Shown: positions 1-10,892, counted from the stretch's first letter. The stretch: 64,000 nucleotides of DNA from Calothrix sp. FI2-JRJ7 (GCA_019359675.1 JAHHGX010000080.1:1-64000); one strand, 5' to 3'. Notes: a model not told the origin generated them from the sequence alone. Translations and numbers: made by a program.

Positions 1-106
1 CTTCGGTGTTTTATAGTTAAAAATATATCTTTATATTTACTTAACCTAAATTTATATTGCTGTTATAGTTTTATCCTCTCTAACTGGTTTTGTACGGGTT
101 TACTCG

Positions 107-985
107 TTAGGTGCAAGATATGAGATATGCTTTCACCATTAATTTACCTTCTAAGTCTCTAACCTGTAAGTGCTTACCAGATTCGATGATTTGCATACCT
201 GCTTTGAAGGAAACAAAGATTTTGCCTAACACTTTCTTGATTTTGGCTTCTTCACTTTTGCCTCTTGTCCAAATTTCAATCGAGACTTTATCTTCTTTTG
301 CATACCTCTCAACTATGTCACGCAGCAAGGGTAAACATTCTTTTGTTAATTGTCTACACTCTATATAGTCAAAATTTGCTAAATCTTTTGTTAATAGCCT
401 GTTTAAGCTGATTTTTTGACCTTGTGCTTTCAAAATGCCATCTGGACGGTAACTTCTCTCGATTTTTCCTGTTTCATGACGCATGTAAGCTTGACTTACT
501 TTGTCAATTGATAAGTCATGTGTTACCGAGTTGTAAATTATTGTGTAACCCATGACTATTACTATTATCACACCCGGTATTACTTCTCTACCATCTTGCT
601 CTAATGCTTTTAGCGCTACCTTTAATACAAATTGTGATGCCTTATCTACTGCTTCACTCCGTTCTGATAACAACTGTTCTAAAACAGGCGCCTTAATTAT
701 AGCAAGTTCCTGAATTGCTTCCACCGATACTGAGCCATTATAGTCACCCATGCTTGTTTCGATTTTTGACATCTGATACCATAACCAGTTTTGAGAATTT
801 TCTTCTCTTTGAGCTTGAGCAAGTCGCTGTTTTTCTTCCAAAAAGCTCTGAATCGCGGAGCGGAGGTTACTCTCCTGTGTAAAATTATTTTCATGAACAT
901 TATTTTCATTTTTATTCGTATCATTAAATGCAACAGAATAACCATCTTGAAGGTCAAATGGCGCCATTAAAGAACGATTAGACAT
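107..985 (-). CDS. Hypothetical protein, 292 aa
   Basis: I do not recognise the family. From the chosen start (M-S-N-R-S-L) the protein has a low-complexity N-terminal 50 residues, a glutamine- and glutamate-rich helical part, one short hydrophobic strand (G-V-I-I-V-I-V-M-G-Y) near the middle, and a basic C-terminal half. The frame could open 63 nt further upstream, but that start has no ribosome binding site, while the one chosen has a GGA a few bases upstream. The gene lies alone on the minus strand, divergent from dinB, in GGCGCC-rich chromosomal DNA. No function can be given; that it is a gene is fairly secure from its length. Confidence 0.6.
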   Translation of the reverse strand: MSNRSLMAPFDLQDGYSVAFNDTNKNENNVHENNFTQESNLRSAIQSFLEEKQRLAQAQREENSQNWLWYQMSKIETSMGDYNGSVSVEAIQELAIIKAPVLEQLLSERSEAVDKASQFVLKVALKALEQDGREVIPGVIIVIVMGYTIIYNSVTHDLSIDKVSQAYMRHETGKIERSYRPDGILKAQGQKISLNRLLTKDLANFDYIECRQLTKECLPLLRDIVERYAKEDKVSIEIWTRGKSEEAKIKKVLGKIFVSFKAGMQIIESGKHLQVRDLEGKLMVKAYLISCT

Positions 986-1277
986 ATGAAAAATTCCTTG
1001 TTTATATGACGGAAGCAATGCGGTTGATGTAGATTTTTCTACACACAAAGAATAAAAGACAAATTTTTATGAATGAGCGATATTATAACTGAACGCTCTA
1101 TTTGTGGCGCCTTGCTTTAGAATTAATGTAAAGCAAAACACGACATTGAATAAATGCAATCCCTGTAAAATGTATTGATTATTTATGAAACAAAGGCTCT
1201 TTTCTTTAGCCGTTATTCCGTTCTATGTTATCTACCCGGAATTTTCACAGTATTTTTAACAATTCGTTACAATCGAA

Positions 1278-1341
1278 GAAACCCGGTTTCTTTATTGAAA
1301 TATTGTAATAAAAAGAAAATTTTGCGTAGAAACCCGGTTTC
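1278..1341. repeat. Two copies of a 13-bp palindrome
   Basis: GAAACCCGGTTTC occurs at 1278-1290 and 1329-1341, the second copy ending 9 bp before the dinB start codon. Such short palindromes recur in intergenic DNA of filamentous cyanobacteria. The rest of the gap from 986 to 1350 shows nothing else that I can name. Confidence 0.6.
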
Positions 1342-1350
1342 TAATTGATT

Positions 1351-2436
1351 ATGACTAGAAAAATTATTCATATAGATATGGATGCTTTTTATGCTTCGGT
1401 GGAACAGCGGGATAACCCAAGTTACCGAGGCAAACCTTTAGTTGTAGGTGGTTCTCCAACTCAACGGGGAGTAGTTGCTGCTGCTAGTTACGAAGCGCGT
1501 AAGTTTGGTATTCATTCTGCAATGTCTTCACGTATTGCTATAAAGAAGTGTCCAAGTTTGATTTTTGTGCGTCCTCGCTTTGATGTGTACCGGGAAGTCT
1601 CAGAGCAAATTCATGATATTTTTGCGTCTTACACTTACTCGGTTGAACCTGTTGCCCTTGATGAAGCTTATTTAGATGTTACGCAAAATAAGCAAAATAT
1701 TAAATATGCTTCTACTATTGCTAAGTTAATACGGGCAGATATTTTTAAACAGACTGGTTTAACGGCATCTGCGGGTGTATCGATGAACAAGTTTTTAGCC
1801 AAAATGGCTTCGGGTATGAACAAGCCAAATGGTATGACTGTTATTTTACCAGAAAATGCTGAGGCTTTTGTGGAAGCTTTACCGATTGAGAACTTTCATG
1901 GTATTGGTAAAGTCACTGCCGCTAAGATGCATTCACTAGGAATTAAAAACGGCGCCGATTTAAAGCTGCGTTCACAAAAAGAGTTAACAGATTGTTTTGG
2001 TAAAGCTGGAGAATACTATTATAAAATAGCTAGGGCACAAGATGATCGCCCTGTTGAAGCTAACCGTGTACGTAAATCTATCGGCGCCGAAACTTCATTT
2101 GCTCAAGATTTAAGCGATAAACTATCTATTTTATCAGAACTTCAAGAAATTGCAAGAATACTTAAACAACGTATAGACAAACACCAAGCTTCTGGTCGTA
2201 CCATCACTTTAAAAATCAAGTTCTCTAACTATCGACAAATCACTCGCAGCAAAACTTTACTTGCCCCTATTAACGACTTAGAAACAATTGGCGCCAAAGC
2301 TATAGAATTATTAGAAAGTGTTGACTTAAACGAGCAAACTATCCGACTACTAGGTATTTCTGTCTCTAATCTTGATAATGATGATGATGACTTTGTTGAT
2401 TTACCTTTATTTAAATTTTTATCTAAAAAAACATAA
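1351..2436 (+). CDS. dinB: DNA polymerase IV (Y-family)
   Basis: Translesion DNA polymerase that extends primers past damaged or misaligned template. The N-terminal palm motif I-I-H-I-D-M-D-A-F-Y-A-S-V-E carries the first metal-binding aspartate and the steric-gate aromatic. The second catalytic motif is S-V-E-P-V-A-L-D-E-A-Y-L-D near residue 100. A thumb with two helix-hairpin-helix turns (F-H-G-I-G-K-V) and a little-finger domain follow. At 361 aa it has the usual full length, though it stops without an obvious beta-clamp peptide. The ATG at 1351 is preferred to the in-frame TTG six bases upstream. It is flanked by gene-poor DNA and no operon is visible. Confidence 0.96.
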   Translation: MTRKIIHIDMDAFYASVEQRDNPSYRGKPLVVGGSPTQRGVVAAASYEARKFGIHSAMSSRIAIKKCPSLIFVRPRFDVYREVSEQIHDIFASYTYSVEPVALDEAYLDVTQNKQNIKYASTIAKLIRADIFKQTGLTASAGVSMNKFLAKMASGMNKPNGMTVILPENAEAFVEALPIENFHGIGKVTAAKMHSLGIKNGADLKLRSQKELTDCFGKAGEYYYKIARAQDDRPVEANRVRKSIGAETSFAQDLSDKLSILSELQEIARILKQRIDKHQASGRTITLKIKFSNYRQITRSKTLLAPINDLETIGAKAIELLESVDLNEQTIRLLGISVSNLDNDDDDFVDLPLFKFLSKKT

Positions 2437-2630
2437 CTTGTAGTAATATAACAGAAACAATAAATATACTCAACCAAAGCAAAAGCAATGCTTCGGATGG
2501 CTATTGCAACTTTTTATGTTCCGAATTAATATTATTTTTATCCATTATCGCACCTCTGTTAAGCTTACTTTTATAACTTTTAATTGTGCATCAATTTGCT
2601 TGACATAAACTTAACATAAGCTACATAAAC

Positions 2631-4292
2631 TTATTGTTGATTAGAAGATAAAGGAGAACCATTCAGTGCTTGTTGCAACTCGTTGGGAGTGATATTTCGT
2701 ACCAAACTCAGAGGTAACTGTGCTTGACTAATAGCTTTAGCGTAACCTGCATTCAGGTAATTTATATAACTTGGTTGTTGAGCAACATAAGTTTGAAAGA
2801 AGGGAAAACTTAAAGATTCAATATAGGAACGTGAAACTTCCGGACTGGCGCCGACAGCTTCTTGTGGAATAGGGAGAGCATTATTAGGAGATTCAGCGAT
2901 AGTAGAAAAGTGAGTTCCACCATTAATCAACGCTAAATATTTATTGGGGGTAGTCAACCAAGTAAAAGGTTGAATTTGTTCAGGAAGCGCAGGAGTAACA
3001 GTATCATTACTACCAGCAACAATCATTACAGGTATCTTAATTTGGCTCAATCCAGTTTGTCCTAATATACTGCTGCCTACAGGGTTAATAGCAATTACAG
3101 CCTTCACCCTTGAATCAGACAAATTATACTCAGTCCTTGGTAAACGTACTGCTAAACACTGAAGCAACTGTGAAACATTTAAAGAACTCCTCAAAGCAGG
3201 ACAATCTTTATTTAACTGCTCAAAATTGATTTTGGCGCCAGCTAAAGCCAAAGCAGTATAACCACCAAACGACTGTCCGACGACACCAACCTGCTGTAAA
3301 TTGAGGCGCCCGCGCAAAGTCGTATTAGAATCTTGTAACCGTGTCAATTCATCGAGTACAAACTTAATATCCAAAGGACGGTCAACAAACTCCCTAGGGT
3401 CAGTAACAGTATCTGCTCTACCAGATAACAAAGCTTGTAACTGTGCAGCATTACTACCAGGATGCTCAGGAACCACAACAACAAAACCCGACCGAGCTAA
3501 ATATTGACCCAAATAAGCAAAACTAGTGCGGTCAGACCCAAGACCGTGAGAAATAACAACAATAGGGCGCCGACCAGACGTTACAGGCACATAAACATCA
3601 GTATTAATTACCCGATTACGAGACACATCATTAAAATTAAAAGTTGTCTTCTGCGTTTGAAAACGTCTCGTAGTAACCCTCGTAGTAACCCTCGTTGTAA
3701 GCACTTCAGTGCTTCCCGCTTCTTCCCTCGACTCCTGATTAATCAAAGCAACCGCATTTTGAGTCTGATTAATTAAAATCTGAACAGTTTGGGCAATCTC
3801 CTGAGTACGAGATAAATTAACCGAAATAGCATTAGAAGAATAATTCCGAAAAACATCAAGTAGCGTAAACCCTTGTTTTTGCGCCGCCGAAACAATCAAA
3901 GCAGAACGAATAGCATAAAAACCATTTAGCCCAGACTCCAACTGAATAACATCCCCCAAACGTTCTAACAAAGTCTGACCAATAGCCGTATATAAGAACT
4001 GCGAAACCTCAACAGCACTAAGAGGAATAGGAGTAACTAAAAGTCGTTTTAGCTGCGCTAGCTCCTTTTTATCAACATACCGAGCATAAGCAGCAAAATC
4101 TTCATCTATTTCACCAGTCCTAGCGAACAACTCCAAAGACTTAATTGGAATAGACCTTTGCAAAATCCCATAAGAAATATTTATCCGCTCGGCGCCAAAC
4201 GCAGGACGTACACTTGGTACAAAATTGGCGCCAACACTCATCAAAGCTACCGACAACGATAATGACGACTTCAAAAATAATTTATTTAACAT
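2631..4292 (-). CDS. Secreted alpha/beta hydrolase with DUF1400 N-terminal domain
   Basis: 553 aa. Residues 1-33 form a signal peptide (basic start, hydrophobic core, A-F-G-A end), so the enzyme should act outside the cytoplasmic membrane. Residues about 35-165 match the cyanobacterial DUF1400 domain that precedes a PAF-acetylhydrolase/dienelactone-hydrolase-like fold. The catalytic core shows the oxyanion strand (V-V-I-S-H-G-L-G), a nucleophile elbow G-Q-S-F-G-G-Y, an acid in A-G-S-N-D-T-V-T and a histidine in N-G-G-T-H-F-S. The substrate is unknown; esters are likely from the fold. It is transcribed away from nifJ and probably alone. Confidence 0.85.
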   Translation of the reverse strand: MLNKLFLKSSLSLSVALMSVGANFVPSVRPAFGAERINISYGILQRSIPIKSLELFARTGEIDEDFAAYARYVDKKELAQLKRLLVTPIPLSAVEVSQFLYTAIGQTLLERLGDVIQLESGLNGFYAIRSALIVSAAQKQGFTLLDVFRNYSSNAISVNLSRTQEIAQTVQILINQTQNAVALINQESREEAGSTEVLTTRVTTRVTTRRFQTQKTTFNFNDVSRNRVINTDVYVPVTSGRRPIVVISHGLGSDRTSFAYLGQYLARSGFVVVVPEHPGSNAAQLQALLSGRADTVTDPREFVDRPLDIKFVLDELTRLQDSNTTLRGRLNLQQVGVVGQSFGGYTALALAGAKINFEQLNKDCPALRSSLNVSQLLQCLAVRLPRTEYNLSDSRVKAVIAINPVGSSILGQTGLSQIKIPVMIVAGSNDTVTPALPEQIQPFTWLTTPNKYLALINGGTHFSTIAESPNNALPIPQEAVGASPEVSRSYIESLSFPFFQTYVAQQPSYINYLNAGYAKAISQAQLPLSLVRNITPNELQQALNGSPLSSNQQ

Positions 4293-4320
4293 AATTTAAG
4301 ATAATTTCATAATAACGTAG

Positions 4321-4379
4321 GGTGCGTGGCGCCATGATAAAATCCAAACGTAGCTACAAAACCTCAAGCGCCACGCACC
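4321..4379. repeat. Inverted repeat, 12-bp arms
   Basis: GGTGCGTGGCGC (4321-4332) and GCGCCACGCACC (4368-4379) are perfect inverted arms around a 35-bp loop, just upstream of the hydrolase gene. The sequence resembles the dispersed GTAGGGTGCGT-type intergenic repeats of Nostoc relatives. It has no T-tract, so it is not a convincing terminator. Confidence 0.7.
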
Positions 4380-5278
<899 letters not shown>

Positions 5279-5282
<4 letters not shown>

Positions 5283-5491
5283 ACTTCCTCTACGTCTTCA
5301 GGGAGTTCAAGCAATTCGGGAAACAGGCACGCATACCCCTGTACTTCTTTGTGTCTTTCAGCGGGGACATATTGATAAACCAGTCGTATATTTTTATGAA
5401 TTGCTGCACTTGTTTCTTCATCTAAATCCAGAGTGAACTTATAAAAAAAAATCATTTCCGACAAAATACGTTTAGCAACTTCCGACAACAT
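5279..5491 (-). CDS. Small acidic protein, 70 aa
   Basis: Unrecognised. It is an acidic helical protein with a C-terminal run of leucine, proline and glutamate (P-E-L-L-E-L-P-E-D-V-E-E-V). A CAGGG lies about 9 bases before the ATG. It forms a coupled two-gene unit with the 47-aa protein downstream at the left edge of element 1. It does not resemble XisH or XisI, the accessory proteins of the fdxN element. Confidence 0.55.
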
Positions 5492-6162
5492 ATTTTTTAC
5501 CCTGTATAAATCGACAATAGTATCCTCTGATTATTTACGGGTAAAAACCAGCGAAAAGGCGCCGATTTTATTTTGTTGTTCAAGCACTTACTAGTCACTG
5601 ATTAGTATACGATTTGAGATTACAGTGATAAATAGCATTTTTACTTAACGTCAAGTATATCTCAGCGCATGTTTTAATGGTTTTATTCTCTGGGTAAGGC
5701 TAATAAATCAATCAATGTAACAACTTGATATTGATAGATTGTGTGGCTTATTACCAGTGGTGATATTAAATATTTTTTCTGCAATGTATATATCGCAAAT
5801 AGGGATTCTATGTATCACTTAAAGTGATTTATTATCACTGATTAAAATCGCTGACTAGTCGGTCAAAGTCAGCACCAGCGATATTTTCACTGACCGCAAA
5901 ATCGTTAAAAATAAAACATCAAAAACATTTTTAACGACCAAAGCTTAGTTTTTTCTAAGGCTCAATCGCTGGAAAGTGAATTATTTCGTTCGTCGTCTTG
6001 ATTTTTGATTTTATCCATCGTTTTAGTTTGGTAATTGGACGGCGAATATATCTACATCCGAACGTTCGGACTATAAATAATAAGTCAATAAAAAAACAGA
6101 ATCTTTACACAAAAAAGGAGAAATCACGGTATAAATAGTAACATCGTATTTGTATTTTTTTT
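5492..6162. other. Gap with one member of a palindrome family
   Basis: 671 bp without a convincing gene. At 5933-5978 lies one copy of a quasi-palindrome that recurs through element 1, with inner stem GCTTAG/CTAAGGC around a T-run and a right outer arm AATCGCTGGAAAGTG. The remainder is AT-rich with no further structure that I can defend. Confidence 0.5.
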
Positions 6163-7332
6163 ATGGCATTAATTATATTCTTGTGCAATGAAAAAGAAAT
6201 GACTGATATTCAACAGTATATACAAGAGGCAAGAGAAGAGATTGGCGAGGGTTTACCCTACGATGGTTTCTGGTGGACTGCTGGTAATACAAGAAAAATT
6301 CAAGTTGGCGATTTTTTTTTAATCCAGAGAACAATAAAAGACAGAGGCTATTTTGCTTCAGGGAAAGTAGTTGCAGCCCCTCTAGAACATCAGTTAAGGC
6401 TCGCAAATAAAAATTATTCAGACTTGAGTGAGGCTTATATTAATGATTTTAATGGCAATAGCTTTCGAGTAGCGATAGAAGTGTATAGCATAGTAGATTT
6501 TGATTATCCTTTAGAAATAAAAATTTTAAAAGAACAACGAAACTTTATAGGTGTTAATTTTGTTTTTATGTCATGTGGCTGCGAATTCAGAACCGAGTAC
6601 GCCGACCTACTGTACTCAGAATGGGAAAAGCATTCAATGATACTCGCAAGGAAAGGGTTGGGGATAAGGCTTGTTGATGTTTTATGCGAGCAAGGGCAGG
6701 AGTGTAGAAATAAAAAACAGTACAAAGATGCTATTGCTCACTTTGAGAAAGCTTTGTTACTTGACCCCAAATATACTAAAGCTAAAAATGGTATAAAAAT
6801 ATGTAAATCTATACTAGAGCGACAATCCAAGGCTACCAACAATGCAAATGCAGTGCCTTCTACTGATGACATCGGCAACGGCAATGCTGCGGTTCCTGCC
6901 AATGAAATTGATGATGATAATGCATCGAACGAAGCCACGGAAGAACCTGTGTTCGTTTCTTATGGTAGCCCGGAGAATAATCGCAAAGTTGAAGTCGCTG
7001 CGATTAATTTCGTTACTAAATACTATGAAGAGGATGGTTGGAGTGTTAGGTCTGTAGAACTTGAAAAAGTTGGCTACGATTTAATTTGCGAGAAGTGCGG
7101 CGAGAGGCAAGATGTCGAAGTTAAGGGGCGTTCCGGTAATCTTTTACAATTTATAATCACCCCGAATGAACTGGGGAAAGCCGAGCAAAATCAAAACTTT
7201 GTTTTGTGCCTCGTGACCTCGGCACTTCGCAACCCCACATTAATGTGCTGGACTGGCAGAGAATTGCTGCAACAGTTTGAATTTTACCCCGTGGGTTATA
7301 AAGCTCAGTTAAAAGCTATTGATAATGCATAA
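6163..7332 (+). CDS. EVE-like / TPR / DUF3883 fusion protein, candidate modification-dependent restriction factor
   Basis: 389 aa in three parts. Residues about 1-165 look like an EVE/PUA-type domain (F-W-W-T-A-G followed by V-G-D-F-F-L-I-Q and a G-Y-F-A-S-G-K-V strand), a fold known to bind modified bases. Residues about 175-225 form a TPR-like pair (A-I-A-H-F-E-K-A-L-L-L-D-P-K-Y). After a low-complexity linker, residues 270-389 match DUF3883 (E-V-A-A-I-N-F-V, then G-Y-D-L and V-E-V-K-G-R-S), a PD-(D/E)xK-like nuclease relative. The order fits proteins that recognise modified DNA and cut it, but activity is inferred. It is the first large gene in element 1 and stands upstream of the CRISPR leader. 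Confidence 0.6.
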   Translation: MALIIFLCNEKEMTDIQQYIQEAREEIGEGLPYDGFWWTAGNTRKIQVGDFFLIQRTIKDRGYFASGKVVAAPLEHQLRLANKNYSDLSEAYINDFNGNSFRVAIEVYSIVDFDYPLEIKILKEQRNFIGVNFVFMSCGCEFRTEYADLLYSEWEKHSMILARKGLGIRLVDVLCEQGQECRNKKQYKDAIAHFEKALLLDPKYTKAKNGIKICKSILERQSKATNNANAVPSTDDIGNGNAAVPANEIDDDNASNEATEEPVFVSYGSPENNRKVEVAAINFVTKYYEEDGWSVRSVELEKVGYDLICEKCGERQDVEVKGRSGNLLQFIITPNELGKAEQNQNFVLCLVTSALRNPTLMCWTGRELLQQFEFYPVGYKAQLKAIDNA

Positions 7333-7447
7333 AAACGCTCAATATCTTACCATTAAAGAACTTCCAGCGCAGCTTTCAAAACGGTTTTATCAACCTCAAC
7401 GTATCGAATCAGTGATTCCATTGATTTATGCTTGGTGTGAACATTAA
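7325..7447 (+). CDS. Possible 40-aa protein
   Basis: A short frame, M-H-K-N-A-Q-Y-L-T-I-K-E-L-P, whose ATG overlaps the last codons of the upstream gene by 8 bp. It could be a coupled small protein or the remnant of a longer gene (the ending Y-A-W-C-E-H is abrupt). It is unrecognised and weakly supported. Confidence 0.25.
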   Translation: MHKNAQYLTIKELPAQLSKRFYQPQRIESVIPLIYAWCEH

Positions 7448-7568
7448 TCTGTCAGCCAATGCTGTTTTGTCCTAGGTGCCCGGTACTGGCTATTGAAATT
7501 ACCAATGCTTGTTACGTCTTGTTACGAGGATTGACCAAAGAAATTAATTAAGTTATTGTTGTGCAATC

Positions 7569-7778
7569 AGCTTGATGTTTCGTAAATCGAAGCGAAGCCG
7601 AAAAACCCTAGGGTTTCACGAAAAAGCTTAGAACCTAGACAACTTAATAGTTTGAGCGTTTTGATACTCAGGATAATTAGGAAACTGTATCAATAAGCGC
7701 GGCTGAAATGAACCTATTTTTGACGTTCACGAAAACTCACTCTAGAATCCTTATTCTATATAGGTTGCAGCGTGCGGA
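7569..7778 (+). promoter_or_regulatory. Leader of CRISPR array 1
   Basis: 210 bp directly before the first repeat. It is homologous over its whole length to the 210 bp at 56333-56124 (opposite strand), next to array 2. The best conserved blocks are the distal CTTGATGTTTCGTAAATCGA, the CCCTAGGGTTTCACGAAAAA block, an AATAGTTT.AGCGTTTTGA block and the proximal CACGAAAACTC. This identifies it as the promoter and integration leader, and array 1 as transcribed on the plus strand. Confidence 0.85.
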
Positions 7779-9647
7779 CTTGAAACTCTACGAAACCCGC
7801 TTGCGGGATTGAAACATTCAATGCCCTTTTAGCAAGCCTAGTATGATTGCTTGAAACTCTACGAAACCCGCTTGCGGGATTGAAACAAATACTATTTTTG
7901 GGCGACCGATTACAGGCGGTTCTCTTGAAACTCTACGAAACCCGCTTGCGGGATTGAAACGCTACAAATACCCCTCAAACTATACGAAAATCAAGCTTGA
8001 AACTCTACGAAACCCGCTTGCGGGATTGAAACTCTTTCTGTTTGGGCACTTCGCGATAATTTGCTTTGTACTTGAAACTCTACGAAACCCGCTTGCGGGA
8101 TTGAAACATCCCCCACAAGACTACATCAGTATTCAATGTACCACTTGAAACTCTACGAAACCCGCTTGCGGGATTGAAACTGTTTATAGATATAATCAAC
8201 TCTAAATTAACTAAGACTTGAAACTCTACGAAACCCGCTTGCGGGATTGAAACAATTCTCTCGATAACTGCTGACACTAAAACCAATACCACTTGAAACT
8301 CTACGAAACCCGCTTGCGGGATTGAAACACTTAGTTTTTTGTTTTGAGCGGTCATGCCTTCAACCAAGCTTGAAACTCTACGAAACCCGCTTGCGGGATT
8401 GAAACGATAAATCTAAAGACACCCATGTTCCTTTTTCGCTTGAAACTCTACGAAACCCGCTTGCGGGATTGAAACAATATTACTAAGATGCTTGCTAATA
8501 GTTCTTGGTTGCTTGAAACTCTACGAAACCCGCTTGCGGGATTGAAACAGCTATATGTAGGTACACTCTATCTATATCTACATAGCTTGAAACTCTACGA
8601 AACCCGCTTGCGGGATTGAAACGACAAAAAAGCAGCAGAGGCGCCTGTTGCAGAGACTTGAAACTCTACGAAACCCGCTTGCGGGATTGAAACTCCCATC
8701 ACACTTAATGGAACAGCAGCCGCTTTTACTTGAAACTCTACGAAACCCGCTTGCGGGATTGAAACGATAGAGGGTTGGATCGCTGACTTCAAATCAGAAA
8801 TCTTGAAACTCTACGAAACCCGCTTGCGGGATTGAAACTTCATATCTTCTTCTCCTGTGTATATTGGTTCGCTTGAAACTCTACGAAACCCGCTTGCGGG
8901 ATTGAAACAAATCGCTAACCTTCATACCATCCAAAACATCCCCTTGAAACTCTACGAAACCCGCTTGCGGGATTGAAACTTTCCTCGTGCCCAGCACGAT
9001 ACCGAATCCGATACCTTGAAACTCTACGAAACCCGCTTGCGGGATTGAAACCTTATATATAATCCCTTCCTTTGGAAGTCATCATACAACTTGAAACTCT
9101 ACGAAACCCGCTTGCGGGATTGAAACCAGCAATGATGAAAATGAAGACCTCGAAGGAACCAAACTTGAAACTCTACGAAACCCGCTTGCGGGATTGAAAC
9201 GTAAAAGTCTACCGATTGTCCACGCGCAATCAACAAGACTTGAAACTCTACGAAACCCGCTTGCGGGATTGAAACTATACGTTATCTTTCAGAGGTTTTA
9301 TGGTACCGACTTGGACTTGAAACTCTACGAAACCCGCTTGCGGGATTGAAACTTCACTCGTTGGGTCAATCCCCGCATCGTTCAGCTTGAAACTCTACGA
9401 AACCCGCTTGCGGGATTGAAACCAAACTTTTGTACCTGTTGAACAAAAGTATTAAATTCCTTGAAACTCTACGAAACCCGCTTGCGGGATTGAAACAAAA
9501 ATTCCCCAAAATCTCTTATCAGCATTTCTTCGGCTCTTGAAACCCTACGACACCCGCTTGCGGGATTGAAACTGGTCTAGCACCAACGCTCCAGTCTCCA
9601 GGGTCTAAATCTTAAAACCCTACGACACCCGCTTGCGGGATTGAAAC
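7779..9647 (+). CRISPR. CRISPR array 1: 26 repeats, 25 spacers
   Basis: The 37-bp repeats begin CTTGAAACTCTACGAAACCC and end CTTGCGGGATTGAAAC, with the inner palindrome CCCGCTTGCGGG. Spacers are about 34-40 bp and all differ. The first 24 repeats are identical as far as I can read. Repeats 25 (9536) and 26 (9611) share changes (CCCTACGACACC), and the last also has CTTAAAAC, so the leader-distal end is on the right. No cas gene lies in element 1. The repeat is a close variant of the array 2 repeat, so processing by the Cas6 encoded at 51978-52631 is likely. Confidence 0.98.
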
Positions 9648-9816
9648 ACCGGATAAACTCGGCGTTAGAAGTTCAAAGTTTTGGCTTAAAAATTTTAGTG
9701 TTATAAATTTTAAAATTTTTACAATAGTAAACTTGCGGCGAGTTGTTACTGTCCTAAATATCGGAGAAGCACAGGAACAATGGATGTATACCAGTGTTTT
9801 CTATTGATACAGAATA

Positions 9817-10044
9817 ATGATGATACGCTACGATGTTGACCCAAAAGCACCGAAAACAAGACCAGCGGAAAAGACTTTGACAGTAGACCGCAGCCTATTT
9901 TCAAAATTTACAAACCGGAATTACATCATTAGAACTACACCGGATTATTCATTGGTAAAAACCATAAAATTCATCTGCAAACAAAACCACGATACTCGAT
10001 ACTTTGAGCGCTCAGAATCCACAATGTTTGAACCTATGTGGTAA
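9817..10044 (+). CDS. Hypothetical protein, C-terminally altered copy of the protein at 26241
   Basis: The first 64 residues align with the 83-aa protein at 26241-26492 (shared I-R-Y-.-V-D-P-K-A, T-V-D-R-.-L-F-S and N-R-N-Y-I-I-R, then K-T-I-K-F-I-C-K-Q-N). After Y-F-E-R the two diverge and this copy stops 8 residues earlier. The downstream noncoding DNA is duplicated as well. The family is unrecognised. The longer paralogue is probably the ancestral form and this one a truncated duplicate. Confidence 0.5.
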   Translation: MMIRYDVDPKAPKTRPAEKTLTVDRSLFSKFTNRNYIIRTTPDYSLVKTIKFICKQNHDTRYFERSESTMFEPMW

Positions 10045-10138
10045 AAGGCTTCTACGCTCTTGGCTCTGCTAGCCCTCGGAGAATTGATTTTCTCGCAATG
10101 GGCAAAGAATGGACATTGTATTTCATCGAGCTTACAGC

Positions 10139-10232
10139 GCATTCTGACGGGGTGATATCGGTGATACAGAGCATTGCAGCGCGCAGGTAGAAATCGGTGT
10201 GTCTACCCCTTGGCTCGCCTCCACATGTGTTG
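10139..10232. repeat. Duplicated structured segment, copy A
   Basis: About 90 bp, with the block ATCGGTGATACAGAGCATTG, GGTAGAAATCGGTGTGTCTACC (a hairpin), then CCTTGGCT and CTCCACATGTGTTG. It is nearly identical to copy B starting at 26573, except that copy B has about 70 bp inserted before the last motif. It follows the paired paralogous genes at the same distance in both places, so gene and tail were duplicated as one module. Confidence 0.75.
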
Positions 10233-10351
10233 GTAATTTTATGATACATAAATACTATAAAAGAATACACTGAATATCCATCTTTGAATTTTGATAATGA
10301 TTATTACTATTGTAAAGACAATCTAATTATTCAGGAGTTGTCCACCTGCAC

Positions 10352-10403
10352 ACTTTCCAACGATTGAACCTCGTAAAAAACTAAGCTTTAATCGCTGGAA
10401 AGT
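10352..10403. repeat. Dispersed palindrome, copy B
   Basis: The outer arms ACTTTCCA-a-CGATT (10352-10365) and AATCG-c-TGGAAAGT (10390-10403) match except for one central mismatched pair. The centre holds GAACCTCGTAAAAAACTAAGC, shown here only as its 21-bp position 10366-10386. This member of the family keeps the outer stem best. It lies upstream of the 98-aa gene. Confidence 0.7.
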
Positions 10404-10518
10404 CCGCTACATGCAATCAGCGTTTTAGTATCTTTGTATCGTCCGCGCTCTTGGTGTTTATCTCCGTTTCCCGTATAGTATGTTTGATTGTTAAACCTTG
10501 AAAAAAAATGACACTCTT

Positions 10519-10815
10519 ATGATTAAAACTTTCTTCGACAAAACAATAAATAAACGTTGCCACGCCTTCTTTTGCGATGCTTGTGGACAAATAATAAGCA
10601 ACAGCGGAGGTTATGTCTTCTACAAAAGAGAAGACTCTCCGTGCGAGGTTCGTCACGTACACTATGTAAGCGAATGCTTTCGTCAGGTCGAGGGCAAAGA
10701 TGGATACGACTTGTATACATCCTTAGAAGACCATGTAGTTTATTTAGTCCATAATTCTGATTTTGATTTGACAAAACTAGCAGAGCGCGAAAAAGATGGT
10801 CGTTACAATATTTGA
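10519..10815 (+). CDS. Hypothetical protein with C-x2-C motif, 98 aa
   Basis: The ATG at 10519 is preferred to an in-frame TTG at 10498, because the intervening codons are an A-run with no coding value. The protein has F-F-C-D-A-C-G-Q-I-I near its start, which looks like half of a zinc ribbon. A second cysteine near C-E-V-R-H-V-H and another at S-E-C-F could complete the site. The family is unknown. It lies alone between noncoding duplicated DNA and the convergent 147-aa gene. Confidence 0.5.
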   Translation: MIKTFFDKTINKRCHAFFCDACGQIISNSGGYVFYKREDSPCEVRHVHYVSECFRQVEGKDGYDLYTSLEDHVVYLVHNSDFDLTKLAEREKDGRYNI

Positions 10816-10892
10816 AGTACTGACATGCATCAAAACATTGGCACGTCCCAAGTTGTAGGTGTCCACCGGGTAGTGTCGGTGGTCAATCAAAA

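Noticed and set aside
111-368. 85-codon plus-strand frame
   Set aside because: Antisense shadow of the 292-aa gene, with no ribosome binding site.
3301-3776. Two plus-strand frames opposite the hydrolase gene
   Set aside because: They mirror the conserved hydrolase codons and show no family features.
7954-8792. Several 64-95 codon frames in CRISPR array 1
   Set aside because: They translate the repeats (recurring S-I-P-Q-A-G-F-V-E-F) and are not genes.
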